64,000 nucleotides of DNA, taken from Pseudomonas sp. CFII64 (GTDB lineage: Bacteria; Pseudomonadota; Gammaproteobacteria; Pseudomonadales; Pseudomonadaceae). The stretch's first letter is position 1, and every line of letters begins with the position of its first letter. This document shows, in pieces, positions 44,515 through 52,333 of this stretch. The position numbers and the translations under genes are program-made. The notes beneath the pieces were generated by a model. It was not told the origin of the DNA and did not search any database. It saw only the letters and a program-made list of their open reading frames with translations. Location of the stretch: contig NZ_ATLO01000049.1 of NCBI RefSeq assembly GCF_000416235.1, positions 1 through 64,000 of the forward strand, in the 5' to 3' direction.

Positions 44515-45189
44515 ATGGGAAATAAAATCAACGGCTTGGTGGCTGCGGTACATGATGGCCTCGGGCTGACCTATCCACCGGTAATCGACCTCGGGCCGCA
44601 GCTGACCCGCGAACAACTGATGATCTCGATGCGCGGCACCATGGCCCAGCACGAAGGCGGCCCGGTCTGGCTGTTCGCCTATGGCTCGCTGATCTGGAAA
44701 CCTGAATGCACTGCCATCGAGCGCCAGCGCGGCCGAGTGCATGGCTATCATCGCGGCCTGTATCTTTGGTCCCATGAACATCGCGGTACGCCGGAAATGC
44801 CGGGGCTGGTATTCGGCCTGGATCGCGGCGGCTCCTGCAGCGGGTTTGCCTATCGCTTGCCGGAAGAAAATCTCGAAGAGTCGTTGCTGGCCTTATGGCA
44901 ACGGGAAATGCCCTTTCCGTCGTATCGCCCGCACTGGCTCAGCTGCCGCCTGGAAGACGGCACGAGGGTTCAAGCGTTGGGCTTCGTGCTCGAACGTCAC
45001 CTGCCCAGCTACGCAGGCAATCTGCCGGACAGCGTGCTCAGCCAGGTGCTGGCCAGCGCCAGCGGACGCTACGGCACCACCCGCGACTACGTCGAACAAA
45101 CCGCCAACGCCTTGCGCAGCCACGCCATGCCGGATCTGAATCTGGAGGCGCGGTTGAAGCGGTGTTGGGGGGTGTGTGACGTCGTTTGA
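44515..45189 (+). CDS. ChaC-family gamma-glutamylcyclotransferase
   Basis: 224 aa. The BtrG/ChaC fold start VWLFAYGSLIWKPE carries the substrate-binding YGSL loop; HGYHRGLYLWSHEHRGTPEMPGLVFGLDRGGSC and REMPFPSYRPHWL (with the catalytic Glu region) follow. ChaC enzymes cut gamma-glutamyl bonds, including glutathione, releasing 5-oxoproline. AGGGGGG is 6 nt before the ATG. Lone gene; link to gshA activity is only thematic. Confidence 0.88.
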   Translation: MGNKINGLVAAVHDGLGLTYPPVIDLGPQLTREQLMISMRGTMAQHEGGPVWLFAYGSLIWKPECTAIERQRGRVHGYHRGLYLWSHEHRGTPEMPGLVFGLDRGGSCSGFAYRLPEENLEESLLALWQREMPFPSYRPHWLSCRLEDGTRVQALGFVLERHLPSYAGNLPDSVLSQVLASASGRYGTTRDYVEQTANALRSHAMPDLNLEARLKRCWGVCDVV

Positions 45190-45220
45190 GTCGGGAAATT
45201 GTCCAAGCTACTACCGATTC

Positions 45221-45325
45221 TGTAGGAGCGAGGCTTGCCCGCGAAAGGGCCGGTACATACACCGGACCTTCTGAGCCTGAAACATTGCCTTCGCGGGCAA
45301 GTCCGAATGCCGCCCGCTCGCTCCA
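45221..45325. repeat. REP of second class
   Basis: TGTAGGAGCGAGGCTTGCCC...GCGAA faces TTCGCGGGCAAGTCC...CGCTCGCTCCAACA. It lies after the chaC gene and before the convergent glpT end. Same class as the hslO/hslR repeat. Confidence 0.85.
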
Positions 45326-45346
45326 ACAGATAGTGCAGCGCTCGCT

Positions 45347-46696
45347 TTAAGCCACCGCCTCACGCGTCGTACTCGCCACCTGCTTATGCCAAAGCGTTGG
45401 CAGCAGGAACACGATCGACATCACGCAGGCAATCAGCAGCAGGACAAAACCGCCGTCCCAGCCGAAGTGGTCCACGGTGTAGCCCATCAGCGCGCTGGCT
45501 GCGACGGAGCCGCCCAGGTAGCCGAACAGGCCGGTGAAGCCCGCAGCGGTGCCCGCAGCTTTCTTCGGGGCCAGTTCCAGTGCCTGCAAGCCGATCAGCA
45601 TGACCGGGCCGTAGATCAGGAAGCCGATGGAAACCAGGGCGATCATGTCGACGGTCGGGTTGCCCGGTGGATTCAGCCAGTACACCAGCGTGGCGATGGT
45701 CACCATCACCATGAACACCACGCCGGTCAGGCCGCGATTGCCCTTGAAGATTTTGTCCGACATCCAGCCGCACAGCAGCGTGCCCGGAATACCGGCCCAC
45801 TCGTAGAGGAAATACGCCCAGGACGTCTTGTCGACGGTGAAATGCTTGGCTTCTTTCAGGTACGTCGGCGCCCAGTCCAGTACGCCGTAGCGCAGCAGGT
45901 AAACGAAGACGTTGGCCAGCGCGATGTACCACAGCATTTTGTTACGCAGCACGTACTTGACGAAGATTTCCTTGGCGCTGAATTCCTTTTCATGACTGTC
46001 GTCATAGCCTTCCGGATAATCGTTCTTGTAGTGCTCGATAGGCGGCAAGCCCATGGATTGCGGGGTGTCGCGCATGGTCGCAAACGCAAACACCGCGACC
46101 AGCAACGCTACAGCGGCCGGTACGTAAAACGCCGCGTGCCAATCGTTGGTCCAGCCCAGACCCAGCAGGAACAACGGCCCGATCAAACCGCCGCCGACGT
46201 TGTGCGCCACGTTCCATACCGAAACCACGCCGCCACGCTCTTTCTGCGACCACCAGTGGACCATGGTCCGTCCGCTCGGCGGCCAGCCCATGCCCTGCGC
46301 CCAGCCGTTGATGAACAGCAGGATAAACATGATCGTGACACTGGACGTCGCCCAGGACGAAAAGCCGAACACGAACATCACCGCCGCTGAAACCAGCAAG
46401 CCAAATGGCAGGAAGTAACGCGGATTCGAACGGTCGGAAACGATCCCCATCAGAAACTTCGACAAGCCATAGGCAATCGCAATGGCCGACATCGCCACGC
46501 CCAACTGACCCCGCGTGTAACCCTCGTCGATCAGATAAGGCATCGCCAGCGAGAAGTTCTTGCGCAGCAGGTAATAACCCGCATAGCCAAAAAAGATGCC
46601 TGCGAAAATCTGCCAGCGCAGACGGCGATAGGTGCTATCAATTTTTTCTTCAGGCAACGGAGCCTTGTGTGCGGCGGGACGAAAGAAGGCAAACAT
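45347..46696 (-). CDS. glpT: Glycerol-3-phosphate transporter (MFS)
   Basis: 449 aa, 12 hydrophobic segments of the organophosphate:Pi antiporter family. Seen: FFGYAGYYLLRKNFSLAMPYLIDEG, GLSKFLMGIVSDRSNPRYFLP, GMGWPPSGRTMVHWWSQKERG and VSLGFLIYGPVML-like helix text. Imports glycerol-3-phosphate against phosphate. Regulation by a GlpR-type repressor is likely; a 12-bp palindrome TGAATCGATTCA (46792-46803) is in the 276-nt upstream spacer. Confidence 0.93.
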   Translation of the reverse strand: MFAFFRPAAHKAPLPEEKIDSTYRRLRWQIFAGIFFGYAGYYLLRKNFSLAMPYLIDEGYTRGQLGVAMSAIAIAYGLSKFLMGIVSDRSNPRYFLPFGLLVSAAVMFVFGFSSWATSSVTIMFILLFINGWAQGMGWPPSGRTMVHWWSQKERGGVVSVWNVAHNVGGGLIGPLFLLGLGWTNDWHAAFYVPAAVALLVAVFAFATMRDTPQSMGLPPIEHYKNDYPEGYDDSHEKEFSAKEIFVKYVLRNKMLWYIALANVFVYLLRYGVLDWAPTYLKEAKHFTVDKTSWAYFLYEWAGIPGTLLCGWMSDKIFKGNRGLTGVVFMVMVTIATLVYWLNPPGNPTVDMIALVSIGFLIYGPVMLIGLQALELAPKKAAGTAAGFTGLFGYLGGSVAASALMGYTVDHFGWDGGFVLLLIACVMSIVFLLPTLWHKQVASTTREAVA

Positions 46697-46791
46697 CGAA
46701 GTCTCTCCATTTTTTTGTTTTTCTGCGCGAAAGCGAATATTACATTTTCATTACAGAAAAAAGCAGTGCTTATCGTCCGAGAATTAGCAGG

Positions 46792-46803
46792 TGAATCGAT
46801 TCA
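46792..46803. promoter_or_regulatory. Palindrome in the glpT upstream spacer
   Basis: TGAATCGATTCA, perfect 12-bp palindrome, 96 nt before the glpT start and 170 nt before the divergent TonB-like gene. Candidate operator; factor not identified. Confidence 0.4.
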
Positions 46804-46972
46804 TCTAATGTTGTTTTATGAACAATGAAGAGATGTGTAAGCGGATGTCTCAGAATTAGGAGCATTCCTACATCCGAATAGGAAATCATGACCTTCTGCC
46901 GCTGCTGGTCGGCGCCTACCATCGCCGTCTGCCTGTCACCTCGACAGGTCCGGATCATTCGAGGACGTGGCG

Positions 46973-47617
46973 GTGAAGGTTTTGGCGTTTATGGCGTTTC
47001 TATTGTTCTCCTTCGCGACCCACGCCCGCGAAGCACTGCTGATTCCAGTTTCCACGCCGAAACCCGAATTCCCGCAAAAGCTGCTCAAGAAAAGACACGC
47101 CGGCAAGGTGCTGGTCAGCCTGACCGTGGGCGCCTTCGGCGCCGTCCAAAGCGCCAGAATCATCGAAAGCAGCCATCCGCAATTCGCCGAGGCTGCGCAG
47201 CGGGCGGTGGTTAAATGGCGGTATCGGCCATGGGAAGTGATTGAGGGCAAACCTTCGAGCGTCGAGATCGTAGTGCCGATAATTTTTGGTGCGCGAGGAC
47301 TGCAGCCGTTCTCGCCGCAAATAACAGTCGGCCTGGAAAACACCCTGTGCGCGTACCTCAATCACGAAGTCCACGCCAGCAAACGGGATTTCCCCAATGA
47401 GCCGCTGAGTGAGGTGGACGTGTTTTGGCATACCAGGGCGTATCTGGCGGGAAGCTATACGCGCTTCAGGGTGCCTGACGAAGCGACGAGAACGGCGCTG
47501 TTCTCGACGCTGGAAACAGCAGTTCCTCGAATCGTTAAAGACTGCGAAAACCACCCGGATCGCCGAATGGTTGGGTTGTTGCCCAAGGAGATAGCGCAGT
47601 TGTTGCCAGGCCCATAG
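46973..47617 (+). CDS. TonB C-terminal-domain protein with signal peptide
   Basis: 214 aa. Signal-like N-terminus (VLAFMAFLLFSFATHA), then a TonB C-terminal domain: PEFPQKLLKKRHAGKVLVSLTVGAFGAVQSARIIESSHPQFAEAAQRAVVKWRYRPW. Real TonB has an N-terminal membrane anchor and a Pro-rich linker, both absent here, so it may act as a periplasmic partner rather than an energiser. GTG at 46973 preferred since GAGGAC is 6-7 nt upstream; GTG at 46967 is the alternative. Converges tightly with the quinone reductase (3-nt gap). Confidence 0.75.
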   Translation: MKVLAFMAFLLFSFATHAREALLIPVSTPKPEFPQKLLKKRHAGKVLVSLTVGAFGAVQSARIIESSHPQFAEAAQRAVVKWRYRPWEVIEGKPSSVEIVVPIIFGARGLQPFSPQITVGLENTLCAYLNHEVHASKRDFPNEPLSEVDVFWHTRAYLAGSYTRFRVPDEATRTALFSTLETAVPRIVKDCENHPDRRMVGLLPKEIAQLLPGP

Positions 47618-47620
47618 GAA

Positions 47621-48598
47621 TCATGAAACCGAGATCACCACCTTCCCCACCGCCCGCCGCTGCCCCAACGAATCAATCGCCTTGCCCGCGTCCTCCAGTG
47701 AGTAAACCTGCGAAACCAGCGGCTTTAATTTCCCTTGCGCATACCAGCCAAACAACTGCTGGAAGTTGGCGGCATTGTCTTGCGGTTGGCGTTGTGCGAA
47801 AGAGCCCCAGAACACGCCGAGCACCGCAGCGCCTTTAAGCAGCGCGAGGTTGACGGGCAGTTCGGGGATGCGGCCGCTGGCGAAGCCGACCACGAGTAAG
47901 CGGCCGTTCCAGGCGATGGAGCGGATGGCCTGGTCGAAGAGGTCGCCGCCGACCGGGTCGTAGATGACGTCCGCACCGTTGCCGTTGGTGAGGCGTTTGA
48001 TTTCTTCTTTGAGGGGGGTTTCGCTGTAGTTGATGAGTTCGTCGGCGCCGGCGTTTTTCGCGACCGCGAGTTTTTCAACCGAGCTGGCGGCGGCGATGAC
48101 GCGGGCGCCCATGGCTTTGCCGATTTCCACGGCCGCCAGACCGACTCCGCCGGACGCGCCGAGCACCAGCAAGGTTTCGCCGGGTTGCAGGTTGGCGCGC
48201 TGTTTCAGCGCATGCATCGAGGTGCCGTAGGTCATGCTGAACGCGGCGGCGGTGTTGAAGTCCATGGCTTCGGGCATGGGCAGGACGTTATAGCCCGGCA
48301 CGGCGACCTGTTCGGCGAAGCTGCCCCAGCCGGTCAGGGCCATGACGCGGTCGCCGACTTTCAAATGGGTGACTTTTTCGCCAACCGCCGACACCACGCC
48401 CGCGGCTTCGCCGCCCGGTGAGAATGGAAATGGCGGCTTGAATTGGTATTTGCCTTCGATGATCAGCGTGTCTGGAAAATTGACCCCGGCGGCGTGGACA
48501 TTCAGGAGGATTTCGTTCTTCTTGATTTCCGGGCTCGCGATGTCTTCGAGCACCAGGGTTTCGGCGGGGCCAAACGCTTTGCACAGCAAGGCTTTCAT
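47621..48598 (-). CDS. NADPH:quinone oxidoreductase, MDR family
   Basis: 325 aa zinc-free medium-chain reductase. Blocks: MKALLCKAFGPAETLVLED, GVNFPDTLIIEGKYQFKPPFPFSPGGEAAGVV and the NADPH loop LVLGASGGVGLAAVEIGKAMGARVIAAASS. The ATG at 48598 has AAGGAA 9 nt upstream and gives the family start; the frame is open to 48664. QOR-type enzyme, likely using quinones or enones; single gene, no operon partner. Confidence 0.88.
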   Translation of the reverse strand: MKALLCKAFGPAETLVLEDIASPEIKKNEILLNVHAAGVNFPDTLIIEGKYQFKPPFPFSPGGEAAGVVSAVGEKVTHLKVGDRVMALTGWGSFAEQVAVPGYNVLPMPEAMDFNTAAAFSMTYGTSMHALKQRANLQPGETLLVLGASGGVGLAAVEIGKAMGARVIAAASSVEKLAVAKNAGADELINYSETPLKEEIKRLTNGNGADVIYDPVGGDLFDQAIRSIAWNGRLLVVGFASGRIPELPVNLALLKGAAVLGVFWGSFAQRQPQDNAANFQQLFGWYAQGKLKPLVSQVYSLEDAGKAIDSLGQRRAVGKVVISVS

Positions 48599-48730
48599 CG
48601 GACTATTCCTTTTGGACTTGTGGCCGATACGTTCAGGTATGTGGGTTTTTGCGTCAATGAGCATGGCCCGGCCTGATAAGCCTGCATAAGTTGCAGTAAC
48701 CTATGCGCCAAACCGGATAAGGAGTGGAGT

Positions 48731-49135
48731 GTGAAAGCGTGGATCCTGATGTTGTTGGCCCTGTCACTGCCCGTCATGGCGCAGGAAGCAGCCAAAGAGG
48801 GCGAGGCGCCCAAGGCCATTTATGTTTCGCTGACGCCACCGTTCGTGGGCAACTACGCACTGGACGGCGGGCCGAAACTGCGAGTTTATAAAGCTGACAT
48901 CGCCTTGCGCGTGACCGGCCCGGAAGCGCAAGCCGCCGTGAAACGCAATGATCCGCTGATCCGTAATCAGTTGGTGGCGCTGTTCACCCAGCAGACCGTC
49001 GACAGCATGAGCAGCGCCGAAGCCAAGGAAAAGATTCGTCAGGAAGCCCTCAAGCAGGTTCAGCAAGTCATGACGGACGAAGAAGGCAAGCCCGTGGTTG
49101 AAGACTTGCTGTTCAACAACTTCATCGTTCAATAA
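48731..49135 (+). CDS. FliL-like protein, away from flagellar genes
   Basis: 134 aa with a signal-like start (MKAWILMLLALSLPVMA) and a FliL-like domain: IYVSLTPPFVGNYALDGGPKLRVYKADIALRVTGPEAQAAVKRNDPLIRNQLVALFTQQTVDSMSSAEAKEKIRQEAL. Start is GTG at 48731 with GGAG before it. FliL normally sits at the flagellar stator, but no flagellar gene is in the window; the PEAQ...RNDPLIRN...LF pattern is also found in orphan FliL-like proteins of pseudomonads. Role unclear. Confidence 0.75.
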   Translation: MKAWILMLLALSLPVMAQEAAKEGEAPKAIYVSLTPPFVGNYALDGGPKLRVYKADIALRVTGPEAQAAVKRNDPLIRNQLVALFTQQTVDSMSSAEAKEKIRQEALKQVQQVMTDEEGKPVVEDLLFNNFIVQ

Positions 49136-49147
49136 TCCGCAGGCCAA

Positions 49148-49597
49148 TCAGCGCAATGCCAGAACCGCCGCCCATTGTTCGGCGGTGACCGGCATGACGG
49201 ACAAGCGACTGCCTTTCTGCACCAGCGGCAGTTGTTCAAGTGTCGCTTGCTGTTTCAGGTAACCCAGCCCAAGCACTTTCGGGAAGGCTTCGACGAAGGT
49301 CACGTCGATGGCCGTCCACGGATTTTTTTCCGCGCTGGCCTTGGCGTCGAAGTAGTGGCTTTGCGCATCCAGCGCAGTGGGGTCCGGATAACCCGCCTGG
49401 CTGATCCGTCCGATCCCGGCAATGCCTGGCTCCGGGCAGCTGGAGTGGTAGAAGAAAAACTCGTCGCCCACCGCCATCGCGCGCAAAAAATTGCGTGCCT
49501 GATAATTGCGAACCCCGTCCCAGCGCGCTGTGCCGAGCTTTTGCAGATTCGCGATAGAGAACTCATCGGGCTCGGATTTCATCAGCCAGTAGGCCAT
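49148..49597 (-). CDS. EVE-domain protein
   Basis: 149 aa EVE (PUA-like) domain: MAYWLMKSEPDEFSIANLQ, WDGVRNYQARNFLRAM and FFYHSSCPEPGIAGIGRI. EVE proteins recognise modified bases in DNA or RNA. AGGAG precedes the ATG. Overlaps no other gene; small spacer to the FliL-like gene (convergent). Confidence 0.88.
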   Translation of the reverse strand: MAYWLMKSEPDEFSIANLQKLGTARWDGVRNYQARNFLRAMAVGDEFFFYHSSCPEPGIAGIGRISQAGYPDPTALDAQSHYFDAKASAEKNPWTAIDVTFVEAFPKVLGLGYLKQQATLEQLPLVQKGSRLSVMPVTAEQWAAVLALR

Positions 49598-49791
49598 TTT
49601 TCGTGCTCCTGAAAAGGGGAATGGACAGGTTGTCAGACACTTTACGGATAAACCGACGGTTGGCTGACGTCAGTGTTTGCGTGTCTGCCCGTGTTGTCGG
49701 AGAATGCCGGGATTTTAAGCACCACGCTGTTGCACGGCCTATACAAAAACCGCTGCTGACATCGTATTGATTTGCCGACGGAGGGCAATCA

Positions 49792-49944
49792 ATGAAACGC
49801 AAGCCGGATTTACTGTGGATTTTGGTCATTTTGTTCGGCTTGGGTGTCGTGACGACGGGTTATGCGCAAAGTTTGTGGGCCAGCAAGCCAGACGCGCCAG
49901 TGGAAATTACCCAACAGCAGCAGAAGTATCCTTCGCGGCATTGA
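49792..49944 (+). CDS. Small 50-aa membrane or secreted protein
   Basis: 50-codon ORF with a strong GGAGGG ribosome site 6-11 nt before the ATG. Sequence: basic start (MKRKPD), hydrophobic LLWILVILFGLGVVTTGYA then QSLWASKPDAPVEITQQQQKYPSRH. It is a single membrane segment or a signal peptide with a short tail. No recognised family. Good start context and conserved-looking layout make it probably real. Confidence 0.65.
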   Translation: MKRKPDLLWILVILFGLGVVTTGYAQSLWASKPDAPVEITQQQQKYPSRH

Positions 49945-49975
49945 TTCCCATTGTTGGGCGGGCTTGACGCGTTCC

Positions 49976-50063
49976 GTAGGACCGGCTTTAGCCGGGAGGA
50001 GGCCAGCGCATCCGCAGTAGCTGCGTCGTCAGACCGTGCTCTCCCGGCTAAAGCCGGTCCTAC
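49976..50063. repeat. REP doublet
   Basis: GTAGGACCGGCTTTAGCCGG (49976-) faces CCGGCTAAAGCCGGTCCTAC (ending 50063), arms nearly perfect. It lies just after the 50-aa ORF and before the cyclo-ligase 3' end. Confidence 0.92.
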
Positions 50064-50092
50064 AGGTCAGTTCAGGTCCCGTGCTCGCCTTC

Positions 50093-50695
50093 TCACGCCA
50101 GATACCAGCCCTTATCCGAAACAGTGCCATCGAGCGGCACGTCCCAACTGGCTTGCGCCAGTCGTTCGACCTTCTGACATTCATGCGCCAATCCCAGCAA
50201 AACCGGCTTCTGCCAGGCTTTTCGACGGGCGCGATAGGCCAGGCTGCGATCATAGAATCCGCCGCCCATGCCCAGTCGCCCGCCTTCGTCATCGAAACCC
50301 ACCAACGGCATCAGAATCAGGTCCAGCGCCCAGATCTTGCGCTGGCGTGCGGGATTGATGCGCGGTTCGGGGATGCGAAAACGATTGGGCTTGAATTTTT
50401 CGCCGGGCCTGACCCGCTGGAAAACCATCTTGGTTCGCGGCCAGGCGCTGAGCACCGGCAGGTACGTGGCTTTACCGCGACGCTGGGCGGCGCGCAGCAA
50501 CAGACGCGGATCGATTTCGCCATCCATGGGCAGATACAGCGAAATATGCCGGGCGCGGCGAAACAAGGGATGCTGCGCCAACTGACGATAAAGTCCGCGA
50601 GCCGCTGCACGCTGCTGACTGGCACTCAAGGCACGCCGCGCCTTGCGTAACCGACGACGCAATTGCTGGCGGGTGAGTGGCGCTTCGCAGGTCAT
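50093..50695 (-). CDS. fau: 5-formyltetrahydrofolate cyclo-ligase
   Basis: 200 aa. Converts 5-formyl-THF to 5,10-methenyl-THF with ATP. Seen: LRKARRALSASQQRAAARGLYRQL, ISLYLPMDGEIDPRLLL, LILMPLVGFDDEGGRLGMGGGFYDRSLA. I start at the ATG at 50695; the open frame upstream runs into the 6S RNA gene. The order zapA, 6S RNA, cyclo-ligase is the conserved gammaproteobacterial layout, and the two are often co-transcribed. Confidence 0.92.
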   Translation of the reverse strand: MTCEAPLTRQQLRRRLRKARRALSASQQRAAARGLYRQLAQHPLFRRARHISLYLPMDGEIDPRLLLRAAQRRGKATYLPVLSAWPRTKMVFQRVRPGEKFKPNRFRIPEPRINPARQRKIWALDLILMPLVGFDDEGGRLGMGGGFYDRSLAYRARRKAWQKPVLLGLAHECQKVERLAQASWDVPLDGTVSDKGWYLA

Positions 50696-50808
50696 GAGAG
50701 AAGGGTCATGCAGGCTGATCCATTGAAGGTTGAACCAGGATTGAGTCGTCAGGGCGACGATCTCGGGGTTGTCGACGCCGGGCAAAACCGGCGGCAGACA
50801 GAATGGGT

Positions 50809-50984
50809 GCTCCCCGACGAACCGCTGTCGGTGTAGCCCTTGAACCCGAAAGTTCAAGGTGGAGATTGCAGGAGGTTTTAAGGCTTTCCGTCAAGCGGAC
50901 ATGCACACCAACCCCAACGTGCAACCCCCGTGGTTGTGCGTATCGGCTCAGGGACATGACCGACTGGCAAGCACTCCAGGGAGC
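50809..50984 (-). ncRNA. ssrS: 6S RNA
   Basis: About 176 nt. The minus strand contains the 6S pieces CCCTGAGCCGATA, AGCCTTAAAAC, and the pair CACCTTGAAC / GGGTTCAAGGG followed by GCTACA, in the E. coli order. The ends pair (GCTCCC at 5', GGGAGC at 3'), and a TATACT box lies 7 nt upstream of the 5' end. It inhibits sigma70 RNA polymerase in stationary phase. Ends are set by pairing, so plus or minus a few bases. Confidence 0.9.
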
Positions 50985-50990
50985 GGCGCA

Positions 50991-50996
50991 AGTATA
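50991..50996 (-). promoter_or_regulatory. 6S RNA -10 box
   Basis: TATACT (minus strand), 7 nt before the inferred 5' end; a weak TGAATG is 17 nt further upstream, overlapping the 3' end of zapA. Confidence 0.7.
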
Positions 50997-51016
50997 CCCG
51001 AAACTCTTCGCAACAT

Positions 51017-51346
51017 TCAGCTTCGAGGTGCATCCGGTGCCGAATCCGCGTCTGTGGAGAGCACCAGGTCGACGCGATCAAGCAGGTCCCGGACCTGCTC
51101 GCGAGTCGAGCCGCTGGTCTGCACGTCAGGCAAATCCTGCTTATGCAAAAGATCGTGAGTAATGTTCAGCGCGGCCATTACGGCAATACGGTCGGCGCCG
51201 ATAACTTTGCCGCTGCTGCGGATTTCACGCATTTTTCCGTCCAGGTAACGCGCAGCGCTGACCAGGTTGGTGCGCTCTTCCTGAGGGCAAATGATCGAAT
51301 ATTCTTTGTCGAGGATTTGGACAGTAACGTTATTGCCGTTGCTCAT
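51017..51346 (-). CDS. zapA: Cell-division protein ZapA
   Basis: 109 aa. Seen: VTVQILDKEYSIICPQEERTNLVSAARYLDGKMREIRSSGKVIGADRIAVMAALNITHDLL, the ZapA core, followed by a coiled helix. Binds FtsZ at the division ring and promotes bundling. Overlaps the ZapB-like gene by 4 nt; 6S RNA follows downstream. Confidence 0.94.
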   Translation of the reverse strand: MSNGNNVTVQILDKEYSIICPQEERTNLVSAARYLDGKMREIRSSGKVIGADRIAVMAALNITHDLLHKQDLPDVQTSGSTREQVRDLLDRVDLVLSTDADSAPDAPRS

Positions 51347-51552
51347 GAGTCTTGCTCCAGGGCCTTGAGGCGCGAAATCATTGACTCGACCTTTTGCCGG
51401 GCGATTTCGTTTTTTTCAATGAGGTGAGCGCGTTCCTCGCGCCAGGACTTTTCCTGAGCTAATAGGATTCCGTTTTCGCGTTTAAGTTGCTCGACACGCG
51501 TAATCAGTAATTCTAGTCGGGCCATCAGCGCTTGCAGGTCGGTGTCTTCCAT
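51343..51552 (-). CDS. ZapB-like coiled-coil protein (TIGR02449 type)
   Basis: 69 aa almost wholly coiled coil: MEDTDLQALMARLELLITRVEQLKRENGILLAQEKSWREERAHLIEKNEIARQKVESMISRLKALEQ. Start at 51552 chosen as the family start; open frame upstream to 51606. The stop overlaps the start of zapA (ATGA). Probably helps FtsZ ring function with ZapA, as judged from position and coiled coil. Confidence 0.82.
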   Translation of the reverse strand: MEDTDLQALMARLELLITRVEQLKRENGILLAQEKSWREERAHLIEKNEIARQKVESMISRLKALEQDS

Positions 51553-51702
51553 TGTTTTCCACTGAATACTTTCTGATGAGTGGCACAGGAGCTGGCTTTG
51601 AGCCACAGCCTTGGACGGCCGCCTTGATGATCTTGTTGCGCGATTAGTCTAGGATACAAGACCTCCATTCTAGACATTGCGCCGTTTGGCGACTAGTTAC
51701 CC

Positions 51703-52257
51703 ATGCCCATTCAGAATTCCCCGTACAAAGCGTTCGCCACCCTGCTTGCCAGCAGCGGTCATCCTGTCTCTCCTGCCGAGCTGCATGGCCTGTTACTGGG
51801 TCGCAGTTGCGCCGGTGCAGGCTTCGAAAACGAAGGCTGGTTGATCGACGCCACCGAAATACTCGGCTCCGCGCCCGAAGACAACGTCCGTCAGGCCTTG
51901 ATCGGTCTGCAGGAAATGGTCAAGGGCGAACTCACCAGCGACGACATGACCGTTGTGCTGCTATTGCCCGGCGATGACGAGCCGCTCGGTGAGCGCGCTA
52001 TCGCATTGGGCCAATGGTGCCAGGGTTTTCTCGCCGGTTTCGGTTTGACTGCCCGTGACAATGCCATTAGTGGCGAGGCCATGGAAGTGTTGCAGGATCT
52101 GGCGGCGATTTCCCAGGTCCAGGATGCGCTGGAAGAGTCCGAAGACGGCGAAAGCGATTACATGGAAGTCATGGAATACCTGCGCGTCGCGCCGCTGTTG
52201 CTGTTCACCGAGTGCAACAAGCCCGAAGCACCCGCGCCGAAACCTTCACTGCACTGA
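51703..52257 (+). CDS. YgfB/YecA family protein (UPF0149)
   Basis: 184 aa of the YgfB group: SPAELHGLLLGRSCAGAG, LIGLQEMVKGELTSDDMTVVLLLPGDDEPLGERAIALGQWCQGFLAGFGL and VMEYLRVAPLLLFTECN. No known enzyme activity; in P. aeruginosa YgfB influences beta-lactam resistance (established for that species). Divergent from zapA block, first of the ygfB-pepP-ubiH-visC run. Confidence 0.92.
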   Translation: MPIQNSPYKAFATLLASSGHPVSPAELHGLLLGRSCAGAGFENEGWLIDATEILGSAPEDNVRQALIGLQEMVKGELTSDDMTVVLLLPGDDEPLGERAIALGQWCQGFLAGFGLTARDNAISGEAMEVLQDLAAISQVQDALEESEDGESDYMEVMEYLRVAPLLLFTECNKPEAPAPKPSLH

Positions 52258-52333
52258 TTGTTCATCACCGGCGGCTCGGTCAGGGCTGAAATTGCGCCTT
52301 GACCGAACGCTCCAAAAGGGAACCCGCCTGCCA

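Noticed and set aside
50696..50857. N-terminal extension of the cyclo-ligase
   Set aside because: The extra residues translate the 6S RNA 3' region and do not look like a protein.
52055..52333. Upstream extension of pepP
   Set aside because: It overlaps the YgfB gene in another frame; the ATG at 52334 gives the family start.
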